NCBI GenBank assembly: GCA_000469685.2
Contig: LS997566.1
Span: forward strand, 14,014,118 to 14,078,117
Reading direction: 5' to 3'
DNA length: 64,000 nt
Source of the DNA: Haemonchus contortus
Taxonomy: Eukaryota; Nematoda; Chromadorea; Rhabditida; Trichostrongylidae
The translations under genes and the position numbers were made by a program. The notes beneath the pieces were generated by a model that saw nothing but the letters and a program-made list of their open reading frames with translations, did not search any database and had not been told where the DNA came from. Shown one piece after another: positions 34,201 through 46,900 of this stretch; position 1 is the stretch's first letter; each line of letters starts with the position of its first letter.

Positions 34201-36783
34201 CAATATCAGTGAATGAACTGAAGTCGGTGCTGTGTAGACATTCCTTAAACGAGACGGTCCAAAATAAAGGCAGCCCATATTAAATCTGGACCTTTTCCCT
34301 CTATTAGACCTGCGAGAAAGGACAGGAATTTACTATGAGCCCCTTACAAACAAACTTACGAATTGAAGGAGCGATGGCAAATAAATCACAACAAGAATTG
34401 CTATAACGACGCCATTACTTGGTGGTGTTCGCTTCAAAACGTAAAAACGATATGAAAATGAGAACAGTAAACTCCACAGTGTATGAGCGTAACAGTGTAG
34501 AGCGAAGCTATGTCTGAAATAAGAGCAGTTTGACAGGTGAATCCTCAAATGCCAAGCAATGTGATCAACCTACATAACAAAGCAGAATTCGGAGCCAACC
34601 AGTCGACACGGCCCATGAAAGACGAGGTACAGTTGTTTACCACCACAAATGAGTCTAAACGGAACGAATATAGGATTCAACGATTGAATTGAGTCTTATT
34701 ATACTTTAGTTCACGTTTCAAGCTTCTACTACGTCATTTCCCATGAAGCCCACTCGTGAAAAAAGCATGTAACACTTTCACATTCGGTCTCCTTGAAAAC
34801 TACTCATAGTACGTCATATATTATTCTGTCGTAAGCTTGTAATATTGAAAGCGCTTTATCTTATCGGCAGTCCATTTTTCATCTACTTTTAGGTCTTTGA
34901 AGGATTTGCCTAAACCATCGTTTTCAAAAATCTTCAAAAACCTGAAAGTGGTTCGAAGCTCCTATATTTCAAGCGCACGGGGTCAGTTCTAGACACCAAT
35001 CAACTCATAGGCAAAAAAAATTCAGGCGAGCAAAAAACCTTCTGGGCTCTGATGGCCCAAAAGATTAAGTGGACGATATGAGACCAATGAGACACCATCG
35101 ATCGCTTTATGTAACGATTATGAAGTGAATACAAACTTCACAGCATGATTGAACGGCAGGTGCTTTCGAGTTTACTTTTCACATAACTGAACTCCTGCCG
35201 TCCTGGACTAATTTCGATTGTTCGGCTCTATTTTGTTTACGGTGCTATATCTTTAGCAGCAGCATCATTTTACTAACTTGTTTTCTTGGAATCTTCACGA
35301 GCTTTGTATACTAGCTTTATTAGGCTGACGTTTCAGCGGAGTCGCCTGCTTCAGAGCCTGGAAGGTCGTAACAATTTGTGACTATCCGATCAAACGTCTC
35401 CACTGCCACACTAAAGTTCGAGACCCCCACGGGTGATTAAACGCAGGTGATTCAAAGTGAATCGCTCACCGTAGCTCTGTGGATTCTTCGAAACTAACCA
35501 GCAACAAATGGTAACAATCGATTAGTGTCCGCTGAGGTTCGTCTTCATTTGAAGTCTCTGCGCGAAGGCGAATTATTAATAAGGCCGCAGCTTCCGCATG
35601 ATTGCGAGGCATTCTTCCCTACGATTTCCGGATCGATGTCTTGTATCCGAAATGCCTCGACGGTTTTACGAGCGCATAATTGCGACCCCTGTGGCACTAC
35701 CTCCACGATGACTTAAAAACGTTTCCGTTGTGCTTTTGAATTCAGTGATTCTGCAAAGCAGTAGACTCTTTCAATCGCTTCATACCATCTATGTGCACCA
35801 TGATCAACACGTGGAGTGGACTTGCCGCTTCGCCTAAGTACTCATCACCACAACCACGGCAAGTAAACTTGTAGACCACCCCAGACATGGTAAGACCTCA
35901 CTTCTTGTCAGCTGGAAAGACCACACAGTTTGGGGTTGTACATATTCAATCGTATAGCCTGTCCCAAACCAGGCGCTTCTTTAGATTGAAGGGTGGTACG
36001 CTTACAATGGCAACCGCAATTTCCGAGACCGATTTAATCTTACTTTTAGTTCCAAAATCACTGCTACGATGTTCTTTTACTCGATGCCATCCAAACGCTG
36101 TGCGCAGACCTTTACCCTTTTCTCCTCCTGAAAATTCGATTCTCGCACTCCTGAGCCGTGGAGCCGTGCTCAATCTCCACCTCTTCGATGGCTCGGTTAT
36201 TGGTAGAACATGCTTGTACGGTGATAAAGCTCATTGCTCATAGTTGACGTTTGAAGTTGAAAAGTGCAACAATGAAACGCAACAAGCTGAATTTTTGTCG
36301 AATTTCTGGCTCAACTTTGTCATATATGAAAGGATGCTGGAGATGCACCCAGCTTACACAATTTCCTAGAAACTTCTTTTTAAGCTTGAACTACATGTCG
36401 TGTTCCAAGACCGTGCATCATTCCAAGGTGCTGGTTTACGTGACTCTTCCCGTCCCACTCCTCCTGTACATACTCCCACAGCTGTTCTGTGCACGATACG
36501 AAGAGAAAACCTCCCACAGCTCCACGGTGATTTTGCGTAAAGTAAGATATTTTTTGAATCAAACGAGTCAAGAAATACTGTATACACACCTTTGCTGAAC
36601 TAGCAGTTCTGCTGAACACGCGAAAAGATCGCACAAAGCGAAATTGAAAATCAGTATAGAATAAGTTTTGAGCTGTTGTGGAGTCTTTTTCAGAACCAGA
36701 AACATCAAAAGCACATTGAAAATGATGCCGAGACTATTTGATAGCGTGTGTAACAAGATGCTGCACAAGCACATCAAGTCCAT
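31211..36783 (-). CDS. Srd-type chemoreceptor gene C, intact, 326 aa
   Basis: Exons: 36590-36783, 34574-34654, 34360-34513, 33564-33830, 31211-31495. They join to 981 bp with no stop before the TGA. Donors are GTGTGT, GTAGGT, GTAAGT and GTAAGC; acceptors end in TTTAG, TTCAG, TTTAG and TTTAG. Features in order: TM1 and TM2 with NFALCDLFAC, HGPCRLVGSEFCF in TM3, SFSYRFYVLKRTP, TM4, a long loop with ENFGYDVRSES, TM5, MSENNRRIHSQLLQ, TM6 starting ALTVQACLP, and TM7 ending LSPLTSFLFIRPYN. The layout and size match nematode Srd receptors, which act as chemosensory GPCRs in amphid-type neurons (family knowledge). A Tc1 copy lies in intron 4 and a Penelope-like fragment in intron 1, both removable by splicing. 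Expression cannot be judged from sequence. Confidence 0.85.
31846..33415 (-). mobile_element. Tc1-type DNA transposon inside intron 4 of gene C
   Basis: Flanked by TA; termini CAGTACCGTTCAAAAAGAAA in inverted orientation, 1570 bp. The matching place in gene D (near 44371-44412) has no insert. It is the best preserved DNA transposon of the window. Confidence 0.9.
32119..33143 (-). pseudogene. DD34E Tc1 transposase, nearly intact, one frameshift
   Basis: The main frame (33143 down to 32316) has the helix-turn-helix region (EQLSAIATGRMQGLIHAQLS), a GRPR box in STGRPRITT, the first catalytic Asp in VIWSDESKF and the second in FQQDNDPKH. The frame then ends after LDWPSQS. Comparison with the older copy at 3570-3600 shows that about 7 bp are missing here, removing the P-D-L stretch. 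The catalytic Glu (IIEPLW) and the C-terminal frame (32119-32301) continue in another phase. Restoring the phase in thought gives 34 residues between the second Asp and the Glu. In this state it is inactive. Confidence 0.9.
35525..36200 (-). mobile_element. Penelope-like element fragment (GIY-YIG endonuclease end)
   Basis: Minus-strand pieces read CTTPNCVVFPADKK, then VVYKFTCRGCGDEYLGEA, HIDGMKRLKEST, and after a frameshift VIVEVVPQGSQLCARKTVEA. This is the cysteine linker and GIY-YIG nuclease domain found at the C-terminus of Penelope-like retroelements. Stops and a frameshift are present and the reverse transcriptase is missing. It lies in intron 1 of srd gene C. The plus-strand ORF at 35887-36243 is a shadow. 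Confidence 0.7.
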
Positions 36784-36800
36784 TTCCTGAAAGTAAAACG
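36784..36800 (-). promoter_or_regulatory. Probable trans-splice acceptor, gene C
   Basis: Minus-strand TACTTTCAG, GAA, ATG, as in the other copies. Confidence 0.5.
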
Positions 36801-36994
36801 TTTGTTACAACAACAGAGATTGAGGGCTGATTAAAAAAGAAATTATGTTTTCGGTGGGCAGGTAAAACGATAAAGAACACTGCATAAAAATTCGACGATT
36901 ACTTCTCTTGGCCGGAACTCACTGCATAGGATTTGTTGTTATGTGAAAAGCCTTTAAGCGTTTAAAAATCTCGTCTGATGGATGCGCCCTCGCG

Positions 36995-37235
36995 TTCGAC
37001 TTCCATTCAGAATCGTACTAGCGTATTGAAAGCGTATTTGGCCTATACAATGACTTATTTTGGTCAGCATAGGTACAAGTCAGTGCTTTTATCCTTCCAG
37101 GCGAGCCTGGTATCAGTTAAGAGACCGCGGAGGGATAGAAGATATGATTGGTCTATGTGGATATCCGCCCGGGATTCGAACCCGCGACCACGTGTGTGGT
37201 AGCGCGCCGCTCGCTACCACAGCACCTCCGCTCCC
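36995..37235 (-). mobile_element. tRNA-derived SINE
   Basis: On the minus strand a GGTTCGAATCCC B box (37171-37182) follows a GTGGTAGCGAGCGG A-box-like sequence, then an anonymous body shared with 57020-57265 and 38080-38310. It does not fold as a full tRNA gene because the 5' and 3' acceptor strands do not pair cleanly. Confidence 0.55.
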
Positions 37236-38079
37236 AGTATCCCCGATAGTTGAAGTAACGCTCATGAACTACTTTCATGAAATTTGCGATTCATGAACAA
37301 TCTGTACTTCTTCGGGTTGATTCTTGAAAATTTATGATAAACTACTAACTTAGAAAAACAGGGAATGGTTCGGTTAGCTGTAGGTCAATTTGCTGAGCAG
37401 TTTTCAGCTTTCTATCCAAAAATTATGTAAGCTACGCAAAAAGCTTAGAAGTTGGAGAAGTAATCATATGCACTAATGGAAATCAGAAACCATCCCTCTT
37501 AGGATGGCTGCCTTATACTGACAGTACCCCCGGCTCAGAGTTGCAACATGACGGCCGCATCAGAGTTGACACAATACTGTAATGCGGCCGCTGTTGCTGC
37601 CCTACTTAAGATTTTAAAAATATGCCATATTTGTGCTCACCAATTTTTTCTTTCTTACCACTTAATCATAGAGGCTTGACATATTTTTCTTTGAACTGTG
37701 TTACAATCTGAGCGATGCAATTATATGTTATCTTCATAATGACAAGCGTGGGTGTCTTTTGAATTACATGTTATCCTTTACAGACGTTCAAAGTTAACAC
37801 ATCCGGTCTCGTTCGTATTCCCCACGTTCGCCTGATTATTGGTCCTCAGAGGCCCTGAGCCGGAATCAAGCGAACCTATTAACTGAGATAAGATTGTTGT
37901 TCTACACTAGAAACTCTGAAAAGATTCAGAGAAAACCGATTCCGTCCGATTTCAGATTTAATTGGATGCTTGTATGGTTCGAAGATGCTGATATAAAAAA
38001 AGTTTTTACTTTTGTAGTATAAAATATAGTGTAGTATAAGTAGTTGTAGTATAACGATTTCACATTGTATAAATCCGTT
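37236..38079. other. Array spacer, unit C
   Basis: Homologous to 56170-57020 in unit D and, in part, to 1900-2300 in unit A. No gene seen. Confidence 0.5.
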
Positions 38080-38310
38080 TTCGGACGTATTCCGCACTGA
38101 ACTTCGATTCAGATTAGTAGATTTAGTAGGGTTCAAATGCGTAATTGGCTGTACAATGTTTTGCGGTGGTAAGTCAATTATAGGTCGATTCCTTTATCGT
38201 CTCAGAGGAGCCTTGTACCAACTAACCAGTCTTGGAAGGATAGAAGCCTCAGTTGTCCTGGGCAGATCCCGAACCAAGACACCGTGCGTGCGCGATGATG
38301 CTCCAGTGAC
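38080..38310 (-). mobile_element. Degenerate tRNA-derived SINE
   Basis: Body sequence matches 57020-57265 at the same place in unit D. The B-box region (GGTTCGGGATC on the minus strand, near 38268-38279) is recognisable. It was present before the units separated. Confidence 0.45.
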
Positions 38311-41300
38311 AAGCGGGATTTCGGTGAGCGTAAGGAACGGAAAACAGGGCAAAGACAGAAACAAGTGAAAGTCGAGCTTCTTTGAAGACCGAAGTCCCTC
38401 ATACATCTGAAAATTTTTGTGAAGAACGAGGTGAGTTATATGGCATTGTAGGCTGAAAATATTTGAGTACATATAATAGTAATAAAATACATCACCACGA
38501 CTCAATAGTGTAGGTGCCACAGATAACACAAAATGTTTTCTACACAAAGACAGCACGCCTGAGTGAACCGAAAAAAAAGGATTCGTATGTTTGAATTATC
38601 GCGTAATTTGACGTGATTTGTTTCATGTATAGAAGGAAGTTTTGACGCAAAACATTAGGAGTCTTTAGAGCAACAATTGTACCGCTACGCTCACGGCGAT
38701 AGGTCCCGCAGCTGACTCCCAAGCAAAACGACATGATCCTCACACTCTGCTCGTATCCTACACTGACTTGTCAAGTTCTAGCAGTCTTCGTGAAGATGGG
38801 TGGCTTGCATGTAGTGATGCGACATCTTCCAGTAAAATACCTTACCCACAGCTCAGCCGAGTTCATGTCAGGAAGCTAAGTAGAACCTATTGAACTGATC
38901 CCACGCCCACAGTCTGAGCTCAGTTTCAGGTTGCTTCGTGGACTGCTGAGCCTGGATTGATTTTTAAAACGACTAACTTGAAAAATTTGCAAGCAGCGGC
39001 ACACAAATTCAAATCGGTTGACAAACTCATCAAAGACGAAATATGTCTTTGGTTTATTCAGATTGAATTGCTCAATGCAGAATATTGACCCTCAAAACAC
39101 AAATACCATAAATTTTACATTGTGTCTGCTTGCCATTTCATTGTGTAAAAACCTGTAAACAAGCTCTCGCAGTAAACAAGAGGCTTCCAGATCAAATTTG
39201 AACTTTGATTTTGCGTTTCTTGTCATACTAATAATGATTGCCGAAAAGGAGAAGAAAATTATTCAGCTTAACTTCACACAGAAAAAGTAAGGAAATATCT
39301 GGCACGGCAGGCATCAAGCTGTTTCATGGCTATACTGAACACAAGACGAAAAGACGAAATCGTTGAGTACAGTCATCTAGTCTCACTTTCATAGTTGTTG
39401 TTATCGTGATAATTATGTCTAGTGCAATGTGTGTGGGCCATTATGCAAGTAGTTTCATACATTCTTTAGTTTCATTTGGATATTGGATTTAGCCTCGAAA
39501 TTTGATGAATGAAATCTGAGTAGAGAGTAGTGTCTGGAAAAACAGTGCATTTCTTGTGGAATAATTTTCACATTAAACTTAAACTTAAAAGGTTGATGGT
39601 CATATTTGCGTACAGGACATAGAAACACTATTGTTTATTAACTGGTAGACGCTAGTTTCCTCCATCCAAATAAATTATGTAGTGATCATTTCCTGTGAAG
39701 ATGCCGAGTAAACATGCATTGTGAGGGATTGCAATCAGCTGAAACAGTAACATCAAAGCATTTACGCTCCATATGATCCTTAAAAGTGAAGTGAATCCAT
39801 GCCTCAGGCGTCGACTCCAAATCTCAGGCGGAATAAGATAGCCCCCTTTTTCAAATTACAAGAACTGGCAACCATTGACAAGAACCGACGGCGTACTCCT
39901 ACAAAGAGGGAACCTGTCTGATCTGCTGTAGAAAAAAATTGTGAGTCTAAGACCTAGCGATTGCGTATCAAAAGGGTCAATTGCTGCACTCTCTCAGCTT
40001 AAATACAAACATCCCTTGCAGGTGTGTCAAGCAGCCTGAGCTTAGACTCCGATTCGTTAAATCTAGAAAATAGTTTTGGGACACGACGAGCCAATGTCGT
40101 TATCTTTGGTATAGGTCCTGTACAATCATGCTCAAAAGATAGTCGTTTCCAAAAGCACGTCAATTTCATCAAGGAACCCTCGATGCATATATCTCTGTAT
40201 TTATCACAATCGCAAAGCAAAGCTCCAGCTGCGAAATTCATTGAAGAGCAAAATTTATGTGATTCACAACTCTGTTATCCGGCTCGTAGAACTCATCTTT
40301 AAAGAGAACCTGAAAGCTGGTGAAAATTTCACAGAATGAAAGGGACTACATCATCTACAGTAGAAGACTTTAATGGCCAATGTCGCAGCTTTTCCGAAGA
40401 TCTAACCTAAGACCTAATATACCCATTGCCTTGCCTCTTCCACGATGAATTTTATTTTTTGTTGCGAGGATAGAAGGATGTGCTATGTGCCCGGTATGTG
40501 CTTCACTACATGAGCCCGAGCTGGATCAGAAAGAAATCGTCGAGCTCTGTACAGAGATGCCTATCCTTCCATCATCATTCTTTCAAACCACTTTCTTTTT
40601 TGAGCCTAAAGACGGTATCTTTTTTTTGAGAGGAGCCTTCAAAATAAGCACACACTGAGAAGCGACATCTGACATTTTTCTTTCTCTGAAAACAGTCAGC
40701 ATTTCGAGGCCCGTTACTACACCCTTCAGTAGCAAGATTTTGTTGTCAGTATCTGTCGATGAGAATTATTTCCACAAACACAGAAACTTACGGAAATTAC
40801 ACTGAAGAAGGATGAAGCTCGTCACATACCTGACAACCGCACATGACCCTTGGTTTCCTTTCTTTGTTCATAGCTTACTGTTTTATTTTAACGGAGTGTC
40901 TGTCATTTTTGTCCTAACAGACAGAATTATCCTACAAAAGTTGGTGGTACCAAGAAAAGTGGTTTGATCCATATACCCTCAGAAAAATATGTCATACACA
41001 CCTTCAACGTGAGACGGCCGAGTGCTTCTAGAACTGAGCTCCCCTTCACAACTATGTATAAACGTTGTTTTCCACTTTCATCCATATTTAGTGTCGAATA
41101 TTTCGATTCGGCCCGCCGAGCTGTGGAAGGTCGTCGATGGAAAGGAAAACCTTGTTTTTGATGTTCTCGTCTCATCCAAATTCCTGCAGTCGCAACATTA
41201 CCAAGCGCCAAGTGCCCGGCGTATTGTGAACCGAACGAGAGGCTGATTCTCGCGTCTTTTAGCGTAGACTGATCATTCCTAGACGAATTTATTTCGAAAC

Positions 41301-41316
41301 AGGTAAACCACCAATG
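38311..41316. other. Array spacer, unit C: no gene recognised
   Basis: 38311-40330 aligns with the other units. 40490-40975 aligns with 61080-61570, ending in a shared block around ACAAAAGTTGGTGGTACCAA. Short ORFs are not conserved between copies. Confidence 0.5.
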
Positions 41317-41638
41317 GGCTGCTTTTATAGTCTGCCGCCGTGCCGACGTCCCGGCCGAGTTAGTGCTAGGGAGGGGGAGGGAGGCAGACGGTCGGTCGAC
41401 GCGGTGGCGTTGCGCCCAAGCCCCTTCGAATGGCTGAAAACAAGAAAAACAAGTTCAAAATCCATTTGCATTTGCCCTTCAAAGAGGTTTATGCAGATGT
41501 TTTTTGATCTTATTTTTCTTTGTTTTCAGCCCTTCGAAGGGGCTTGGGCGCAACGCGCCCGCGTCGACCCACCGTCTGCCTCCCTCCCCCTCCCTAGTAC
41601 TACCTCGGCCGGCACGCCGGCGGACTATGACAGCAGCC
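41317..41638. mobile_element. GC-rich foldback element (about 130-bp arms)
   Basis: Left arm 41317-41450 and right arm 41511-41638 are imperfect inverted copies (GGCTGCTTTTATAGTCTGCC at the left outer end; CCAAGCCCCTTCGAA inside), with an AT-richer loop of about 60 bp. GC content is far above the flanks. No transposase. The ORF at 41314-41688 runs through the fold and is not a real gene. Confidence 0.85.
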
Positions 41639-43989
41639 ACGCTCCGATAGCGAATGAGAGCTGCTTCAATTCGAGACAGCCAACATGAATCGAATTGAAA
41701 ACTGTTAAGAAAAAACTGTTCATTGGTATGAAAACCATTTCAAGAAACTCATTTCGACACACCACGTTTAGCATCAGCTTTCTACACTGTTTTTTATTAG
41801 GCCACCAGAACAGCCATATTGTGCAGGTGGAATAGACAGCATAGATTGAACCTACCTCGAAGTACCTAGATAATTCAACATTCTTGGAGTATTGTACTTC
41901 TGATTAAATGGATATGGTGCTTATGTACAACAACATTCAGCAGAGCTGAACAATTCGCAAAACCGAAATATTGGAAGTGATCGGTATGAACCCGCCTACT
42001 TTCAAGTTCACATCCTGGTCCTTAACACTTTTAGTTCCTACCATACGTATTTCTATCTGTCAAAAGATTCGCTGTCTCAACCCCGATGGTTGGCTACAGC
42101 GCATCCAATAGATCGTAGTTGCCGAGGAATTGTTAAATTAAGATGGAACTATCCGAGCTCTGAGCCTATTAAGAGGATATTCTGTTGACATCATTACCCG
42201 CAATTGTCACCCGGAGGTTTAACTTCGCTGCGGCTTAGGCGAGATAAACCCCCTTGTGGTTGGAAATACAAATTAATATCGATTGATTTTGATTTATCGC
42301 TTCTCGACACCGACACCTACCCATGCCAATATGATATCTTCCTCACCCCCACCTCCTCTATTTCTTGAGTGTTGACCACTCTGTGATCTAATTCGGTTCA
42401 CCCCTTCACTGAAAAGAGGGAAGATATGGTTTCCAGAGAATGACATAATGACGTCACATATTGGTCCGTATTTATTAATGCATCGATATGAACAGTAGCA
42501 GCAGACTTCCTATTTCACACACTTTTCCCACCACGTCAATGTTACATTCCACACTCTCGCCTCGCCTACCTGACTTTTTACAAATAGTACGACATACATC
42601 CAAAAAGAGACATGGTTCACACAGATAGAGGATACTGCAAATGGTGTTTATATATGTCTGCAGGTGCGAGCAAAGATTGTGTTTTGTGGGGCATGTGCTC
42701 TATGAGGAAAGACGAGTTGAGCATGGCAATACATAGATGCTGCAACATGACGCAGTTCTCGGAACTGAAAGCTCCCAACCGAAATGCTGTCTGGTTTTCA
42801 AGACCAAGCGTTATCCTTCATAATGCTCTAAGATTACACAGGCATACAGATCCGCATAACAAGGGAATTTCAGTTACGCGTATAATTGTGTCTTCGAGTT
42901 TAGGAGAATCACTTCGAGCGTATTTTATATCTCTCATAACTTTTATACAGTATGTCATATGCATACAGCGTAATCTATTGAAAACCCTGTGTTTTAACTG
43001 TTCTGACACTGGGCTTCGGCGTGATTCAAGACGTCATCCGGATGACCGAATCATCTTGCCATCAGCCTGGCCTCTAGCGGATGAGATCGGAAGCCTCTAT
43101 GACTGTTGCGTACAAATCCTTTTGATGAAGAGCGTAACTTTGCACAACATGCTAATTCGTAGCGAAGTAAAAGCAAGTCGCTCACGAAGAATAGGAGTAC
43201 TATCTGCCGGACTTGGACGATGGTTTTCTGGCTGCACCCGAGTACCATCGACAAATCGCAGTAGTTGCATTTGGCTTCTTCACATTAGAGCAGTGTGCAA
43301 CATTTATTTATACTGACATTTAAGACTGAATCCTGTCAATCCCCAGTGACTTATTGGTTCCCTCATCCACTTCATTAAAAACTGGTATTGAAATGACTAG
43401 TCTAAGCTGATGAACGCGACGGTCCATATTCTACTACTCGGAAATAGGCTTGTTATTTCCCAACCTAATGAATACTTCCATGATAGGATCGTCTTCCCAT
43501 TATGATCATAGCAAGCGTCATTATGACGTTGAAACATTAATGATTGTACGAGAACATCAAAATGCAGATTTTTCAAGTTGTTCGTGACCACATAACTCGA
43601 TAATCTAACAGTCAGTCGAGCTATCCAATAAGCCTTATGGAAAAGTGGAAACCAATCTGTTGATAAAGAAAGAACGAAAAAAAGATTTTCGTTGCCAGTC
43701 AAAGATCCTAGCTTTCCTGTTTTTTTTTTCAATTTAGGTAGGCATTGTATTTATAGAATCCTTGGATTCAAAATTTTCTTGTACTGACTCCACTCAAAAA
43801 GCCTATTAAACCAACTTTATCGACATATTCGCAGATTACCAACCGAGCATGAATGAGTGCACTCACGATGCGTATTAGAGCTTAAAATTTGCGTCGCTTA
43901 TCTTAGCTGTTGAAAAAAATTGTTAAATCAACTTTATCGACATATGAACAGAATACCAACAGCTTAAATGAGTGCACTAAGTATGCGTA
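41639..43989. other. Spacer before gene D
   Basis: 41639-43390 has no match elsewhere in the window; 43400-43985 matches 30640-31200. It holds one uncharacterised open frame (42612-43316). Confidence 0.4.
42612..43316 (+). CDS. Unrecognised open frame of 234 codons (doubtful)
   Basis: An uninterrupted frame longer than any other non-transposon ORF in the window. It is cysteine-rich in its first third (YCKWCLYMSAG, CVLWGMCSM) and basic near the end. No family is recognised, no signal peptide is obvious, and no repeat or transposon ends were found around it. It lies in a part of the spacer that units A, B and D lack. The opposite strand also has medium ORFs, so chance openness is possible. Confidence 0.15.
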   Translation: MVHTDRGYCKWCLYMSAGASKDCVLWGMCSMRKDELSMAIHRCCNMTQFSELKAPNRNAVWFSRPSVILHNALRLHRHTDPHNKGISVTRIIVSSSLGESLRAYFISLITFIQYVICIQRNLLKTLCFNCSDTGLRRDSRRHPDDRIILPSAWPLADEIGSLYDCCVQILLMKSVTLHNMLIRSEVKASRSRRIGVLSAGLGRWFSGCTRVPSTNRSSCIWLLHIRAVCNIYLY

Positions 43990-46900
43990 TCAGAGCATAA
44001 TGTTTAGATCACTTCTTCTGGCACTTGAAGCAACTGTCGATACTTTCATGGTGGTGGACAATTTGTGGCGGCGTAGGAGTGTCTCTTGTATCCAAATATT
44101 GTAAGGACGAATAAAAAGAAACGAGGTAAGAGGACTGAGCACAGGAATCACACCGACCAGTATGAAACAGGAATATTCGAGAAGGGGATGACGAATGATA
44201 TCCAGTTGTTCAATTGCGTACAGGATGGCGGCGAGAACGACGAAAACGGGTAAACAGGCCTGCACCGTGAGGGCCTAAAAATGAATTTGGAAATGTCGTA
44301 TGGTACTCATTGAAAGTGGCGAGTAGGCCCATATCGCGTCGGTATCACAGTGAAATAAAAACAAAGATAGTGAAGATTATATAGTTTGTCTTGAAGATTA
44401 TATAGTTTGTCTATGTTCAACTGCTATAACCCAAGCGAGTCCACCAGTTATGCTCCACTGTCAGAATTCCCAAGATCCTGGATAACGGATTCCAGACAGT
44501 ACCGGTATCTTCATGGAAAGTTGCTCACTCACTGCCTATAAAAGATGGCTTACCTGAAGTAATTGTGAATGAATACGTCGACTGTTCTCTGACATGACCA
44601 ATCCCATATCCAGCAGGGAAATGGTAAGCTTTCTGATCACATGAATAGCGATATAGATTGGAGTAGCTGGTAATGTCATATGGAGAGTTGTTGGAAGTGA
44701 GCTCCAACTCAGGATGTTTTTAATCCCGCCAACACATTCTGATCGCACGTCATAACCGAAATTCTCCTCTATCAGTACTTTCAATTCGGCCTCTTTTTCG
44801 TTGGCAAAGCAATAGGATATCTAAAAGATGAGGGTCATAGTAGATTGAGATCCATCGTGAATGACACACTCTCGAGCTCTTCGAAAGTGTCATTCACGAA
44901 GGATCACAATCTACTATATTCATTAAAATACCGCGTTATATTCCAGCTCGAGTGGTTCTTCAGAACTCTCCTTAGTCTTGTACTTGCGCTTGAAACACTA
45001 AGTTACGCTTTTTGCACTTGTGTTACTTGGAATAGAAAATTTTCGTAGTTTCTTTTACCAATGAAAACATCTTCGAGCCCTACAAGATTATGTATGAAAC
45101 TATATGAAAATTTCAGTTGGAAACGTGAGGCGTACTCTCGAGCTTGAGGAGTTCAAGCTAACTAGCTCTAGTTTGGAAATCTACGAAATCACTGAGCGAT
45201 CCAGATCCAAAGTCAGTGCTCTGCAAAAATTTCGTGGAGGTTATGATCCCAAATATGGGTAGCACGGCATAAATCCGAATCGCTGACCTCGACTAGGCGT
45301 GTGGTGGAGAAGGAAAACTTGCCATAAACACTCCACAAACAAACTTACAAATTGGAGGAGTGATGGCAAATACATCACAAGTATAATTGCTACAACGACG
45401 CTATTGTTTGATGGTGTTCGCATCAAAACGTAAAAACGATAGGAGAATGAGAGCAGCAAACTCCATAGTGTATGGGCATAACAGTGTAGAGCGAAGCTAT
45501 GTCTAAAACAAGAACAAATTGACCGAAAAGTTCCCTTAACGCCAAACAGGGTCATCAACGTACATAACAAAGCAGAATTCTGAGCCAACCAGTCGACACG
45601 GTCCATGGAAGATGAAATATATCTGCTTACCACCAGAAGTGACTCTAAACGGAACAGATAAATCAACAGGTAAAACGAGTCTTACTTTACACCACTCTTG
45701 GAGAAGTTCTCTCTGAAGAGCCATCTTGAACCAACAGTTGCGCTTTCCAGCAGCCTCATTTTCCTTCCTTTGATACACTAGCGCGTCTAAATAAACCTCA
45801 GAAACAGTTTATTAATCCTTTCATACTCTTAACACCTTTCTGTCAAATATTTTCAACGCTTTCGGGACTAGTCGAAGAACGAGGAGGCATGAAATAGTTT
45901 CAGGATGAGATCAAAATGATTTGCAGGAAAAGAAGAAGCGAGAGAATTTCAGTTCAAGGATAGTTCAGCAGAAGACAAGAAGAAAAGCGAACAACTGAAG
46001 GATGAGAAGAGGTAGGGAGGTACGAAGAGGAATGATTTAATTTGGAAGAGGAAATTGCCCGCGTTAGTTGGCTTAGCCTCCGACAATGTTATAACGCTTT
46101 GTTCACGGCTTACGCTTCTGTGAAATCGCCTTTTTTGGATCCAGTAGGTCGAAGGTATATTTGTGATTCCTAGGTTACCTTTTCAAATTACAAAAAAACA
46201 TTCTAGGGAGAGCAAACCAGAACCGAAGAAGCTGATCGGTCTCCTAGTCCTATGACTGGAAAAGCTCCGATGGGTTTTACGAATGCTTTCCAACCTCTGC
46301 GGTTTCAACCAAAGCTGCTGCTATTCTCTCTCAGATCTTCGTTTATCTCTTCTCTGCATAACTTCGCAAGTCCGGGTTCACTAGTTATTTCCGGCAGCCC
46401 GCGCGATTCCACAGTGGCGTATCACATCAAGAGTCTTCAAGAAGTGACGTTTCTTGGCATCTTTGGGACTCTCTCCTTCCCTGGCGCCATCGTGAAGAAC
46501 TCGACGAGCCGGTCGTATTCTTCATTGATTTGACGCTAATGGAATCTTCCCACAAACTCGCCAGTGACACGAAGTGATGCCAGTTGACGTCTTAGGGCTT
46601 CGTTTCCTGAACTTCGTAGCTCTCTTTGCACGCTTTAAAACGTGGAATCTAGCGAGGTGTAGATTATTGTACGATGCAGTGTAGAACTTCGGAACAACAG
46701 CGACGTCAGTCAGGCAAAACTTTGGTTTGGAGATTATGTTTCTATTTCATTGTGGAGCTGCCTACTAGATGACTCGCATGTCCATCGCAAATGAGAGGGC
46801 TCCTAGAACTGCGGGTCGCCATGGATAGTGTGGGTGGACTTGGTGAACTCGGACAGTCTTTCACTCTGCTTATTGAATTCCATTCCGTAAGTACCGATGA

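Noticed and set aside
35887..36243. 118-codon plus-strand ORF
   Set aside because: It overlaps the minus-strand Penelope-like GIY-YIG sequence and is a shadow.
37170..37232. tRNA gene on the minus strand
   Set aside because: A and B boxes are present, but the acceptor stem does not pair and the sequence continues into a body shared with another copy, which fits a SINE.
41314..41688. 124-codon ORF in GC-rich sequence
   Set aside because: It runs through both arms of a foldback element; openness comes from GC-rich repeats.
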